A stretch of 5,400 bases of DNA from Clostridia bacterium (GTDB lineage: Bacteria > Bacillota > Clostridia > UBA1381): assembly GCA_900751685.1 (NCBI GenBank), contig CAADSR010000295.1, positions 1-5,400 of the forward strand, read 5' to 3'. Under the pieces are notes generated by a model. The model was not told where the DNA came from. It searched no databases and saw only the letters and a program-made list of their open reading frames with translations. Shown in pieces: positions 1 through 5,400 of the stretch; the stretch's first letter is position 1, and every line of letters begins with the position of its first letter. A program made the position numbers and the translations under genes.

Positions 1-210
1 CCAGTGAATATGTGTGGAAACCGCTGTAATTGGTTTGTCCGTTAGCTTCCTTACCTGTTCATAAATATTACAAATACCAAGCCCCGTATCGATCAACAAG
101 CTTTGGGATCTGCCATTGAGCAAATAGCAGTGTGTCTCTTCCCAATGACGGTACTCGCTGATGATATAAGTGTCCTGACCGATCGAATCGATGGTAAACC
201 AATCACTCAT
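1..210 (-). CDS. MBL-fold metallo-hydrolase, N-terminal part (runs off window)
   Basis: The first 70 codons of a metallo-beta-lactamase-fold protein are visible, and the gene continues past the window edge. The start is ATG at 210-208, supported by GGAGG at 223-219 eight bases upstream. The visible protein has the usual opening of the family: a beta strand with TYIISEY (residues 14-20), then CYLLNG (28-33), then LLIDTGLG (38-45) with the conserved Asp41. It ends at THIHW (66-70), the beginning of the zinc-binding HxHxDH motif; the next residues should be Asp-His. There is no signal peptide, so it is probably cytoplasmic. The family includes thiolesterases, lactonases, glyoxalase II-like enzymes and nucleases, and the N-terminus alone does not choose among them. 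It starts 35 bp after the lyase stop codon on the same strand, so read-through is possible, but a link to pectin use is not shown. Confidence 0.85.
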   Translation of the reverse strand, partial: MSDWFTIDSIGQDTYIISEYRHWEETHCYLLNGRSQSLLIDTGLGICNIYEQVRKLTDKPITAVSTHIHW

Positions 211-218
211 TTTATGCT

Positions 219-223
219 CCTCC
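219..223 (-). promoter_or_regulatory. Ribosome binding site of the MBL-fold gene
   Basis: On the minus strand GGAGG lies eight bases before the ATG at 210. It fixes the start of the MBL-fold gene and lies just beyond the hairpin at 230-242. Confidence 0.75.
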
Positions 224-247
224 AAAACGCGGCAAATTGCCGTTTTT
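224..247 (-). terminator. Short hairpin at the lyase stop codon, possible weak (bidirectional) terminator
   Basis: A perfect dyad, CGGCAA-T-TTGCCG on the minus strand (242-230), directly follows the lyase stop codon at 248-246. It is flanked by an A run (247-243) and a short T run (227-224). In RNA it gives a five-pair stem with a three-base loop. Read on the plus strand the same hairpin is followed by five T, which is closer to a classical intrinsic terminator. The stem is short and, on the minus strand, two bases separate it from only four U. Termination of the lyase transcript is therefore probably partial at best, and some read-through into the MBL-fold gene is plausible. Confidence 0.4.
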
Positions 248-2816
248 ATTGCTCAAGTATATAAAAATCCGCGTATGGGTTTACGGCTGTCAGGTCCCAT
301 ATATAACACCGGATTTGTTCCGGCATTCCTGGAAACTCTGTCTCAACAGTAAATTCCTCCTGCGTAAATGATGACAGGTCTGTCAGCCGGACCTGCACAA
401 GCCTGTTTTCCTGGTCGTATCCTGCCACCACAAAAGTAGCCTGTTGCACTTCATATTCTGGGTTTTTCCAGATTTCAGCCTGTACCATTCCCTGCTGCTT
501 TCTTGCTGACCGGATTTGATAAGGGGTTTGAACTACCGGTGTCGGGGCTGGGGTTGGCGCTATCGTTGGCAGTATTGTTGGTGTTGCCGTCGGCGTTACC
601 GTTGGCAGTATTGTTGGTGTTGCCGTCGGCGTTATCATTGGCGGTATTGTCGGCGTTACCGTTGGCGTTGCTGTCGGTGTTGCAGTTGGTGTCGCGGTTG
701 GCGTTGCCGTTGGCAGTATCGTTGGCGGTACAGTTGGCGTTGCTGTTGGCGCCGTTGTTGGCACTACTGTCGGTATTACCGGCCCTGGTGCTGGAAGGTT
801 CTGGCTTCTTTGTGCGCTTTGCCCGTTATGAACAGTAGAAACATAGGAAGCTAGCTGACGCTCGTCCGGGCTGTTTTCTTCTTCGCTGACAAAATAACCG
901 ATATGCGGCGGCTGGTTATAACCGCCATTTTGGGCAGACACCTGCATCCGGTAAGCCGGGTCATGCATTAATGTATATAATTTATGTTCTGTGGAAATGG
1001 TGGTCGTGTAAATATAAAGTGCATCATTGGTAGCTGCCCTCGCCACGACCTCTTCCCGCCAGTCGCCCAACAGATCTGCCTGCAGGCACACATTGTTCTT
1101 TGTATCATTATTGGTCCGGACATCATCCATCGTCATAATACGGCTGCCTTTGAGCCCTGCCGAAATTCCTACGGGGCAGTTACTTCTTCCTGTTCCGTCC
1201 AGCAGCTCATCATATAAATCACCATTCCAGAAAATGCGGAAGTTTGAAGAGGTCCCGGAAAGCTCACTGCCAGTTGCCGTGAAATCCCTTCCACCATTGG
1301 ATCTATAGCTGCCGGCTCCCCAGAATTGATAATATCCCAGAGGTCCCATATTTGCCATCATCCCGCGGCCTGTGTCATCATTTGCGTCAACATGGAACAT
1401 GATCTCTCCTGTAGCCGCATCGATCATGGACATGCCATAGCCCTCGGCTGGATGATATACCCCGTCTGCATCCGTATATGCCTTCACCCCGTCCTCACAA
1501 ACACGGAAATATTCCATCCCCTCATGGGTTGGATCATAATTCCCTAAATGGAGCGCATCCCCGTGCCCCTCGAACGTACACCATTTAGGCGTTAAGTCAT
1601 GGTCCATACAAAGGGAACCGCAGATGATCTCATCACATCCGTCCCCATCCACGTCCGCTACTGTAAGGTTATGGTTTCCCTGGCCGATATATTTCTCATT
1701 CCCTTCCTGATAGCCTGCTTCTCCAGCTCTGGTATCAAAGATATATTGCTGTACTAATTTTTTATTCTGCAATATATAGGATGTGATCCCTGTCCGTCCT
1801 GGCGCTCCGTCCTTCCCGCCGTAGTAGCCGCGCCAAGTCACGATACTGGGATGGAGCCCGTCCAAATAAGCAGCTGTACATAAAAAGCGTTCAGAACGGT
1901 TACCCCAGTCATCCCCCCAAAGCTTATCGCTTGCTTTCCCCCTTGGCTGGGGATAATAAATAGTATCCAAAGCTTCACCGGTATCCCCTTGGAACACCGT
2001 ATAATATTCGTCGCCAGTCAAAACCAGGCCGCTTTCCTCCCGGTAATCCACTTCATTATCCACGGCTTTTATCTCTTGGATTGAAGATGCTTCTGAGACA
2101 TAGTTTCCTTTTCCATCCTTGCTGCCCGGTGCTGTCCGGAAGGCTAGCTCCGCTTTTCCGTCCAAATCAAAATCATACGCAATAAACTGGGTATAATGGG
2201 CGCCTGCAAGAACATTCACTCCTTGGTCAATCCGCCATAGATGGGTGCCGTCTAATTTATAAGCATCAATATAAACATTTCCAGTATGCTCGCCCGGTTT
2301 CCCGCTGTCACGGGAATTAGACGGGTCCCATTTGAGAATGATCTCATACTCCCCATCCCCATCCAGGTCCGCGCAGGACGCATCATTCGGTGAATAAGTA
2401 TAATAGCTGCCTTCATAATTGATTCCCCCTTCGGGAACATCAAGAGGGATCGTCATATACTGGTTTTCCCATACAGGAACAGGCTTCCCTTCTGCTTTTG
2501 CCTGTCCTGACGGGACAACCGTATAAGTATTTGTGCTCTTTCCCTTGGCATCGGTATAGTTTGTACTGTCCATAACCGTTGCGATCTTTGTATTGTCCCG
2601 GTACACATCAAATGCAGCATCATAATTTTCTGTACCCAAAAGACGCCAGGAAAGATAAACACCTGCTTTTAGCTTCACGGCAACCGTTCCCCGGTCAAGG
2701 TACTCCATTTGTCTTGGCACTGTATTTTCCGCATTTACGGCAACGCCCGCCTGCTGCGGCATCACAGAAGCAAAGAATACAAGCCCTAAAAAAACCGAAA
2801 TAATTTTATTTTTCAT
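246..2816 (-). CDS. yesW: Secreted rhamnogalacturonan lyase, PL11 family (YesW-like), with Pro/Thr linker and C-terminal module
   Basis: This 856-residue enzyme is predicted to cleave the RG-I backbone by beta-elimination at Rha-alpha-1,4-GalA bonds outside the cell. Residues 1-29 are a signal peptide with a likely AVNA|E cleavage site. Residues about 34-645 are the PL11 catalytic beta-propeller, recognised from PRQMEYLDRG, YLSWRLLG, YTYSPNDAS, LKWDPSNSRD, GAHYTQF, GDWREEV and YNQPPHIGYF. Acidic calcium-type loops are at D150-G155 (DLDGDG), D215-G220, D388-G393 (DVDGDG) and around D585. A Pro/Thr linker spans about 675-765 and a roughly 90-residue beta-rich C-terminal module ends the protein; Bacillus YesW (about 620 aa) has neither. 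The start is the ATG at 2816, not a TTG at 2858, because it opens the signal peptide and has AAGGAGG upstream. The promoter at 2892-2921 drives it. Endo versus exo action (YesW versus YesX) is not settled. The gene symbol is given by homology to the Bacillus enzyme. Confidence 0.95.
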   Translation of the reverse strand: MKNKIISVFLGLVFFASVMPQQAGVAVNAENTVPRQMEYLDRGTVAVKLKAGVYLSWRLLGTENYDAAFDVYRDNTKIATVMDSTNYTDAKGKSTNTYTVVPSGQAKAEGKPVPVWENQYMTIPLDVPEGGINYEGSYYTYSPNDASCADLDGDGEYEIILKWDPSNSRDSGKPGEHTGNVYIDAYKLDGTHLWRIDQGVNVLAGAHYTQFIAYDFDLDGKAELAFRTAPGSKDGKGNYVSEASSIQEIKAVDNEVDYREESGLVLTGDEYYTVFQGDTGEALDTIYYPQPRGKASDKLWGDDWGNRSERFLCTAAYLDGLHPSIVTWRGYYGGKDGAPGRTGITSYILQNKKLVQQYIFDTRAGEAGYQEGNEKYIGQGNHNLTVADVDGDGCDEIICGSLCMDHDLTPKWCTFEGHGDALHLGNYDPTHEGMEYFRVCEDGVKAYTDADGVYHPAEGYGMSMIDAATGEIMFHVDANDDTGRGMMANMGPLGYYQFWGAGSYRSNGGRDFTATGSELSGTSSNFRIFWNGDLYDELLDGTGRSNCPVGISAGLKGSRIMTMDDVRTNNDTKNNVCLQADLLGDWREEVVARAATNDALYIYTTTISTEHKLYTLMHDPAYRMQVSAQNGGYNQPPHIGYFVSEEENSPDERQLASYVSTVHNGQSAQRSQNLPAPGPVIPTVVPTTAPTATPTVPPTILPTATPTATPTATPTATPTVTPTIPPMITPTATPTILPTVTPTATPTILPTIAPTPAPTPVVQTPYQIRSARKQQGMVQAEIWKNPEYEVQQATFVVAGYDQENRLVQVRLTDLSSFTQEEFTVETEFPGMPEQIRCYIWDLTAVNPYADFYILEQ
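522..795 (-). repeat. Pro/Thr linker-coding degenerate repeats, including a 36-bp tandem duplication
   Basis: This stretch codes for lyase residues about 675-765, a low-complexity linker built on ATPT, ILPT and VTPT units. Codons for Pro and Thr alternate, so the DNA is a degenerate 6- and 12-bp repeat. Within it, 564-598 and 600-634 are identical over 35 bases at a period of 36 bp, coding twice for TPTATPTILPT plus V or I. Such linkers join catalytic and accessory domains in secreted glycan enzymes and may be O-glycosylated. The repeats also create long open frames on the plus strand that are not genes. Confidence 0.9.
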
Positions 2817-2827
2817 GTTCTCCCTGT

Positions 2828-2834
2828 CCTCCTT
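2828..2834 (-). promoter_or_regulatory. Shine-Dalgarno of the lyase, partly inside a hairpin
   Basis: On the minus strand AAGGAGG lies 11 bases before the ATG at 2816. It decides the start codon. Its first four bases (2834-2831) are also the end of the 3' arm of the leader hairpin. A weaker GGGAG at 2824-2820 is only three bases from the ATG. Confidence 0.75.
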
Positions 2835-2860
2835 GGGAAGAGACCCTCTCGCTCCCAAGG
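2831..2860 (-). promoter_or_regulatory. Leader hairpin overlapping the lyase Shine-Dalgarno
   Basis: A perfect 8-bp inverted repeat, CCTTGGGA (2860-2853) with TCCCAAGG (2838-2831), encloses a second stem, GAGA (2850-2847) with TCTC (2843-2840), closed by a GGG loop. The two stems stack across a small 2/1 internal loop, giving about 12 pairs. No U run follows, so it is not an intrinsic terminator. The 3' arm takes up the AAGG half of the AAGGAGG ribosome binding site. It would reduce ribosome access when folded, or act as an mRNA 5' stabiliser. The structure is seen in the sequence; the role is inferred. Confidence 0.55.
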
Positions 2861-2891
2861 CTTTCCCTCTCTAAAATAATATTTAATATAT

Positions 2892-2921
2892 ATTATACTC
2901 TGGCTGCCAGAAACCTGTCAA
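2892..2921 (-). promoter_or_regulatory. Consensus sigma-A promoter of the lyase gene
   Basis: On the minus strand a perfect -35 box TTGACA (2921-2916) and a perfect -10 box TATAAT (2897-2892) are separated by 18 bp. The predicted transcription start is near 2885, giving a leader of about 69 nt. The region upstream of -35 is A-rich. The promoter lies wholly in the gap after the GH53 stop codon, so the lyase can be transcribed independently of the upstream genes. A promoter this close to consensus would be strongly active unless repressed, which fits the operator-like dyad in its spacer. Confidence 0.85.
2899..2911. promoter_or_regulatory. Operator-like dyad in the promoter spacer
   Basis: A perfect 6+1+6 inverted repeat (TCTGGC, centre T2905, GCCAGA) lies between the -10 and -35 boxes of the lyase promoter, ending one base upstream of -10. 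A dimeric repressor bound here would exclude RNA polymerase. The regulator is not in the window and no family can be assigned from 13 bp. In a read-through transcript from GH53 it could also form a weak five-pair hairpin, but with no U run after it. Confidence 0.5.
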
Positions 2922-2945
2922 TCTTTTCCTGATATTTTGTCGAAT

Positions 2946-5036
2946 TTAATCGGTTTTCGCTAAAAATGATAACTCGTTTTCCTGCTTTATATAAACCTTT
3001 ACTATTCCAGTTGGCGGCTCAATAACTACATTTTCACCAGACTTGGCCTGGTATTCATCCCATTTCAGCCCGGTCAAAATCCCTTCTGGGTCATAATAAA
3101 CACAAACAAGCTCAATCTCCTGGTCCCGCTCCGTGACATTTCTGATTTCGATCCCATGGATGGACTTTTCTGCCCGGAAATCAGCCCCGGCACAGAGCTC
3201 TTCCCCCGGCAAAATAAAATCCAGCCCGTCTACGAACCCCGCATTTTCAATTTCTTTTATGTACTCCCCGTCCAGTCCTTCTGCGGTAATGGCCTGCTGC
3301 CCAGCAGATGGGACACGCACAAAAAACATTCCATAGCGGTCTGTCTGCACTGTGGTCTGTGTCTGGCCAACATTCAGCGTGACTTCTGCCTTTGGTACGG
3401 CCGTCCCAGTAGAGTCAGTCACTGTTCCGGCCAGGATACATTCATTGCTGAAAACCTGGTTATCACGGTAGACCTCCATAGTCTTAATGGCTTTCCCATC
3501 AAAATCAAACAACGCCGTATTGGATACCACATTGCTATCCGCCTGGTCCGTACTCTCCTGATATGCCCATCCAACGCCGTCACAGGCAATCATAACAGGG
3601 TCCCAATAAAGATCCCCGATGCAGCGGCCACCCTCTACACTTTTGAGGCCGTTTACCAGCTCCGCCATAAAGTCCCGGTGTCCCTGCTGCGTTGCCGCAT
3701 AAACTGATTCATAGGGGCCATTGTCTGTCAATTGCCCCGGCCAGCCATCCGGCTTGGCCGGATGAAAATTGTACCCGGTCTCCATAATCATAATATCCTT
3801 ATCATATTTTTGAGAGATCTCATTACAGAAGCTAACCACTTCTTCTACCGTCCTTTTTGTCCAGAAGGGATAATACGATGGGCCAATGATATCATAATCC
3901 ACCCCATATTCGGCGCATTTGTCAAAGAAGCCATGATACCGCCCCGTATTCCCGCAGTCATCCAGATGCAGGATGATTTTTGACTGGGGACAAACTTCAC
4001 GGCAGGCCTTTGCACCGGCGTTCAGGAAACGCGCCAGCGTCTCCCAGTCTGAATTGCGTCCGTATGGATATAAAATCCCTCCCTGTATCTCATTTCCCAG
4101 AGAAATATATTCCGGTACAGTCCCCTGTGCTTTCATTTCCTGCAATAATTGAAGGGTATATTCATACACGTTTTTTTCCAGCAGCTGCTTTGCCTTCTCT
4201 GCAGGCAGCCCTTCCAGTCCTGCCTGCCAGCTTGAAGGGATCATTTGCGTCCCCCCATTTGTCCAGTAATCACTATAGTGAAGGGTCAGCTCAATAGCCA
4301 TCCCTTTGCTTTTTGCCCGGCGGGCAAGATTCAAGGCATCCTCCTGGGTTTGATAATATTCCGGGAGGTAATACCCATCTTTCCCGGTCCCTTTCCCGGT
4401 CTGGTTGTACACCCTGATCCGGGCAAGGTTCATCCCATTCTCAGCCATGATTTGCAGGGCGTCCTTTTCCCTGCCCTGTGGATCAAAGAATTTCCCCCCG
4501 CATTCCTCGACATAAGTCAGCTCTGTAATGTCCCCTCCCAGCAAAAAGGGCTTTTCTGCCTCCTCTTTTTCCAGCATGACATCATCTAGGAGGATCTTGC
4601 TGTTCTCCTTTGCCTGCGCAAAAATCCCGATCTCTAAAGTTCCATTTAAAACAGTGATTCCGCGCACATATACTTTCTGCCATGCCTCTGATACAGGCAA
4701 TGCGGTCGAGGCAAAACAGTCCCCGCCGCTCTGCCCATATAGGTAAGCACTTTCCTGTCCCCCACTGTTCTTGACATATGCTGTGAGGGTATAAGCTCCT
4801 GCTTCAAGCCCGCTGATCTGCTGACAGCTCTTTTTCGTCCCATTCCCAATGATCTGCTGGAGCAGGGCCCCCGTATCCCTGTATCCCTCATCGCTTGCCT
4901 GGGCATTTTCCCAGTAGAGGGTGCCTGCGGTAAAAGAAGGATTCTTTACTGGGTTTTCTGCTGCAAACACAGTTGCCGCCATCAAAAAGACACCAAGCAC
5001 TGCACAAAATATAGCTCGTCTATTTTTCTTTTTCAT
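2946..5036 (-). CDS. ganB: Secreted modular arabinogalactan endo-beta-1,4-galactanase, GH53
   Basis: This 696-residue extracellular enzyme is predicted to hydrolyse beta-1,4-galactan, the neutral side chain of RG-I and type I arabinogalactan. Residues 1-25 are a signal peptide (KKKNRR, hydrophobic core, VFA|A). Residues about 27-158 form a beta-sandwich module opening with NPSF and closing with ILLDDVMLEKE, typical of CBM4_9/CBM61-type modules. Residues about 163-525 are the GH53 TIM barrel: LARIRVY (204-210), LHYSDYW (252-258), GNEI with acid/base Glu316, GPSYYPFW (385-392) and METGY with nucleophile Glu419. Residues about 533-611 look like a carboxypeptidase-regulatory-like beta domain (LAGTVTDSTGTAVPKAEVTL). 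About 617-696 is a further beta-rich C-terminal module. A single-domain GH53 is about 350-400 residues, so roughly half of this protein is accessory. No lipobox or LPXTG is seen. The start follows AAGGGGG by six bases, 11 bp after the upstream stop. The symbol is by analogy with Bacillus. Confidence 0.95.
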   Translation of the reverse strand: MKKKNRRAIFCAVLGVFLMAATVFAAENPVKNPSFTAGTLYWENAQASDEGYRDTGALLQQIIGNGTKKSCQQISGLEAGAYTLTAYVKNSGGQESAYLYGQSGGDCFASTALPVSEAWQKVYVRGITVLNGTLEIGIFAQAKENSKILLDDVMLEKEEAEKPFLLGGDITELTYVEECGGKFFDPQGREKDALQIMAENGMNLARIRVYNQTGKGTGKDGYYLPEYYQTQEDALNLARRAKSKGMAIELTLHYSDYWTNGGTQMIPSSWQAGLEGLPAEKAKQLLEKNVYEYTLQLLQEMKAQGTVPEYISLGNEIQGGILYPYGRNSDWETLARFLNAGAKACREVCPQSKIILHLDDCGNTGRYHGFFDKCAEYGVDYDIIGPSYYPFWTKRTVEEVVSFCNEISQKYDKDIMIMETGYNFHPAKPDGWPGQLTDNGPYESVYAATQQGHRDFMAELVNGLKSVEGGRCIGDLYWDPVMIACDGVGWAYQESTDQADSNVVSNTALFDFDGKAIKTMEVYRDNQVFSNECILAGTVTDSTGTAVPKAEVTLNVGQTQTTVQTDRYGMFFVRVPSAGQQAITAEGLDGEYIKEIENAGFVDGLDFILPGEELCAGADFRAEKSIHGIEIRNVTERDQEIELVCVYYDPEGILTGLKWDEYQAKSGENVVIEPPTGIVKVYIKQENELSFLAKTD

Positions 5037-5042
5037 CTTCCG

Positions 5043-5049
5043 CCCCCTT
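5043..5049 (-). promoter_or_regulatory. Ribosome binding site of the GH53 gene, overlapping the upstream stop codon
   Basis: On the minus strand AAGGGGG, one mismatch from AAGGAGG, ends six bases before the ATG at 5036. Its first two bases are the last two of the upstream TAA stop (5050-5048). This arrangement suggests translational coupling of the two genes. Confidence 0.7.
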
Positions 5050-5400
5050 ATTTCACAGTGATCTCATTTCCATTATAAGACAAGGTACAATCCAGCATTT
5101 CCTCAAAAAATCCAGCCGGCACATAAGTAGACCCTTCCCGGATCACAACGGGCAAAGACAGCTCCTTTTTTTCTTCTCCTAAAAAAGCCTTGTTATGACC
5201 GATTTGAAAAGCTGCAGATTGGTTTCCCGCAAGTGCAACAACGGTCCTGGTGTCCTCAATCCATTCCACACTGCCACCGGTTTTATCAAAGAAAGCCCGC
5301 ACCGGCACAAAAAGCTGTCCTTCTTCCTCAAACGGTTGCTGGGCTAATGCAACCGGGCCTTTCTCTATAGAAATGGCCTCCTCACCAGCGCTCCAAATCC
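5048..5400 (-). CDS. Protein with copper-amine-oxidase N-terminal-like domain, C-terminal part (5' end outside window)
   Basis: The reading frame is open to the window edge, giving 116 visible residues before TAA at 5050-5048. A GTG at 5308 is in frame but falls inside the domain (in LFVPVRAFF) and should not be taken as the start. The visible protein matches the Cu_amine_oxidN1 type of repeat domain: LFVPVRAFFDKTGGSVEW, then DTRTVVALAGN, then LSLPVVIREGSTYVPAGFF, ending in YNGNEITVK. In Clostridia this domain is common in secreted or cell-surface proteins and does not imply amine oxidase activity; no catalytic domain is visible. The residues before it (IWSAGEEAISIEKGPVAL) may belong to the domain or to the end of another one. 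It is 11 bp upstream of GH53 with an overlapping ribosome binding site, so the two are probably co-transcribed. It may be a further CAZyme carrying this domain at its C-terminus, or a stand-alone surface protein. Confidence 0.8.
   Translation of the reverse strand, partial: IWSAGEEAISIEKGPVALAQQPFEEEGQLFVPVRAFFDKTGGSVEWIEDTRTVVALAGNQSAAFQIGHNKAFLGEEKKELSLPVVIREGSTYVPAGFFEEMLDCTLSYNGNEITVK

Noticed and set aside
16..29. A catabolite-repression (cre)-like sequence, 12 of 14 matches
   Set aside because: It lies inside the MBL-fold coding region and misses two conserved end positions, so it is likely chance.
255..268. A TATACT -10-like box on the minus strand before the MBL-fold gene
   Set aside because: The nearest -35-like element (CTGACA) is too far upstream, at about 25 bp rather than 16-18, so no promoter is supported.
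503..854. Two overlapping plus-strand open frames rich in Leu/Ala/Val or Cys/Arg/Trp
   Set aside because: They are the complement of the Pro/Thr repeat linker of the lyase; their composition is explained by the repeat, and no ribosome binding site or recognisable domain supports them.
2817..2858. An upstream in-frame TTG start that would add 14 residues to the lyase
   Set aside because: The extra residues (MGARGSLPKEDREN) would put a charged stretch before a normal signal peptide, and the TTG lies in the 5' arm of the leader hairpin; ATG at 2816 has the better ribosome binding site.
2831..2860. The leader hairpin as an intrinsic terminator for GH53
   Set aside because: No U run follows either arm, and it lies downstream of the lyase promoter.
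3156..3707. A 183-codon plus-strand open frame
   Set aside because: It lies wholly antisense to the GH53 gene, whose catalytic and accessory domains are clear, and it has no recognisable motif of its own.
4646..4906. An 86-codon minus-strand open frame in a second frame
   Set aside because: It overlaps the N-terminal module of GH53 in another frame and has no similarity that I can recognise.

Overview
All the coding capacity I can support lies on the minus strand. In transcription order, from high to low coordinates, there are four genes: the 3' end of a secreted-type protein with a copper-amine-oxidase-N-like domain (5400-5048), a modular secreted GH53 endo-beta-1,4-galactanase (5036-2946), a secreted PL11 rhamnogalacturonan lyase of the YesW type with a Pro/Thr linker and a C-terminal module (2816-246), and the first 70 codons of an MBL-fold metallo-hydrolase (210-1). 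No RNA gene, insertion sequence, CRISPR array or phage feature was seen.

The window looks like chromosomal DNA of an anaerobic Firmicute, most likely a gut or rumen Lachnospiraceae/Clostridia member. This is inferred from strong AGGAGG-type ribosome binding sites, a consensus sigma-A promoter, Gram-positive style signal peptides, the mid-range GC content, the Cu-amine-oxidase-N-like repeat domain and the modular CAZymes. The genus cannot be determined from this window.

Functionally this is part of a pectin locus directed at rhamnogalacturonan I (RG-I). The GH53 enzyme would trim the beta-1,4-galactan side chains and the PL11 lyase would cut the exposed Rha-GalA backbone. Both have signal peptides and neither shows an LPXTG motif or lipobox, so they are predicted to be released outside the cell. 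Uptake and cytoplasmic steps (transporter, GH105, GH2/GH42) are not in the window.

The most informative non-coding stretch is the 129-bp gap between the two enzyme genes (2817-2945). It holds a perfect-consensus promoter (TTGACA, 18 bp, TATAAT) whose spacer contains a perfect 13-bp dyad. This is followed by a 5' leader with a strong hairpin whose 3' arm includes the first four bases of the lyase Shine-Dalgarno sequence. The lyase therefore appears to have its own regulated transcription unit, with possible control at both transcription and translation. The GH53 gene sits 11 bp behind its upstream neighbour, with its ribosome binding site overlapping that neighbour's stop codon, so those two are probably one operon.
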